Assembly: GCF_013044505.1 (NCBI RefSeq)
Contig: NZ_JABERD010000059.1
Location: 1 to 51,133, forward strand
DNA length: 51,133 nt
Source of the DNA: Streptomyces sp. S3(2020)
GTDB lineage: Bacteria; Actinomycetota; Actinomycetes; Streptomycetales; Streptomycetaceae
Reading direction: 5' to 3'
Made by a program: the position numbers and the translations under genes. Below, one piece after another: positions 50,820 to 51,133 of this stretch (the first letter of the stretch is position 1; each line of letters begins with the position of its first letter). The notes under the pieces are model-generated. The model saw only the letters and a program-made list of their open reading frames with translations. It was not told where the DNA came from and did not search any database.

Positions 50820-51133
50820 GGGGGGGGGGGGGGGGGGGGGGGGCGGGGGGGGGCGGGCGGGGGGGGGGGGGTGGGCGGGGGGGGGGGGGGGGGGGGGGGG
50901 GGCGGGGGGGGGGGGGGGGGGTGGGGGGTGGGGGGGGGGTGGGCGGGGGGGGAGGGGGGGGGGGGCGGGGGGGGGGAGGTGGGGCGGGGGGGGGCGGGCG
51001 GCGTCGAGAGCGGGGTCGAGCACCTGGGCGGCTACTACAGGGAGTAGGGCCGGCGGGGGGCGGGGAGCGGCGGGGAGGGGGAGCAGGGGAGGGCGGGGCA
51101 GTGGATGGGCGAGGGGGGGAGCTCCGGCAAGTC
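50820..51133. other. Corrupt terminal sequence: G-converted copy of 25505-25817
   Basis: Bases 50820-51000 are almost pure G. From 51001 to 51133 the sequence aligns without gaps to 25685-25817 in the M23 peptidase gene, and every difference I found there is a G in place of A, C or T. The same offset (25316) continues backwards through the G-rich part, where most non-G bases still match the M23 gene. This is a sequencing or assembly artefact; no gene should be called here, and open frames across it are spurious. Confidence 0.95.

Noticed and set aside
50688..51023. A proline-only minus-strand frame at the end of the window
   Set aside because: It is a translation of the polyG artefact and not a gene.

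Overview
The window is high-GC actinobacterial DNA, almost certainly from a Streptomyces chromosome. From memory, the left half follows the order of the S. coelicolor region between about SCO3917 and SCO3951, on the oriC side of the chromosome. The ssgR-ssgA sporulation pair, thiC behind a TPP riboswitch, hisC, and a cydA-cydB-cydCD cytochrome bd operon behind a Rex operator are all recognisable. Four ParB-type parS palindromes (1734, 9516, 19337, 19401) fit an origin-proximal location. All identifications rest on reading the sequence and on recalled family features; no database was searched.

Region 1 (1-27564) is chromosomal core. It holds a flavohemoglobin-like reductase, a Nudix hydrolase, a LysR regulator, a holin-like/ptpA/cystathionine gamma-lyase operon, a cupin, a DUF5326 membrane peptide, ssgR, ssgA, a YibE/F protein, thiC, a membrane protein, a PPP-type phosphatase, a LacI regulator, hisC, the cyd operon, a GAF-GAF histidine kinase, an M23 peptidase, a HAD phosphatase, and the C-terminal part of an F420-type (LLM) oxidoreductase.

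Region 2 (27565 to at least 36815) is an integrated mobile element. A large serine integrase begins 24 bases after the broken oxidoreductase gene, which looks like the attL side of an insertion. It is followed by a repeated structured RNA leader (two hairpins with invariant TTGGAG and CTGCCA loops) in front of two genes, a RepA-like helicase fused to a DnaB N-terminal domain, a cluster of CTCAC repeats, a DUF2637 membrane protein, MobC, a relaxase and a Ser/Thr kinase. No TraB/FtsK-type translocase is seen, so the element looks mobilisable rather than self-conjugative.

Region 3 (37000-48700) is accessory DNA of small, partly hypothetical genes plus a likely partner-switching signalling set: a STAS anti-anti-sigma protein, a PAS-GAF-PP2C phosphatase, and a PAS-PAS-GAF-PP2C-HATPase protein. 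A universal stress protein, a SCO5389-family protein and a broken YceI gene lie among them. The other half of the oxidoreductase (attR) is not in the window, so the right end of the element is unknown and Region 3 may or may not belong to it.

Region 4 (47945-50819) is a probable biosynthetic locus on the minus strand: KASIII (cut by the end of reliable sequence), acyl carrier protein, FabF-like ketosynthase, and then a tRNA-dependent cyclodipeptide synthase with non-standard signature residues.

The last 314 bases (50820-51133) are not genuine. They are an ungapped copy of the M23 peptidase gene (25505-25817) in which most bases have been turned into G, as expected from G-miscalling and mis-assembly.
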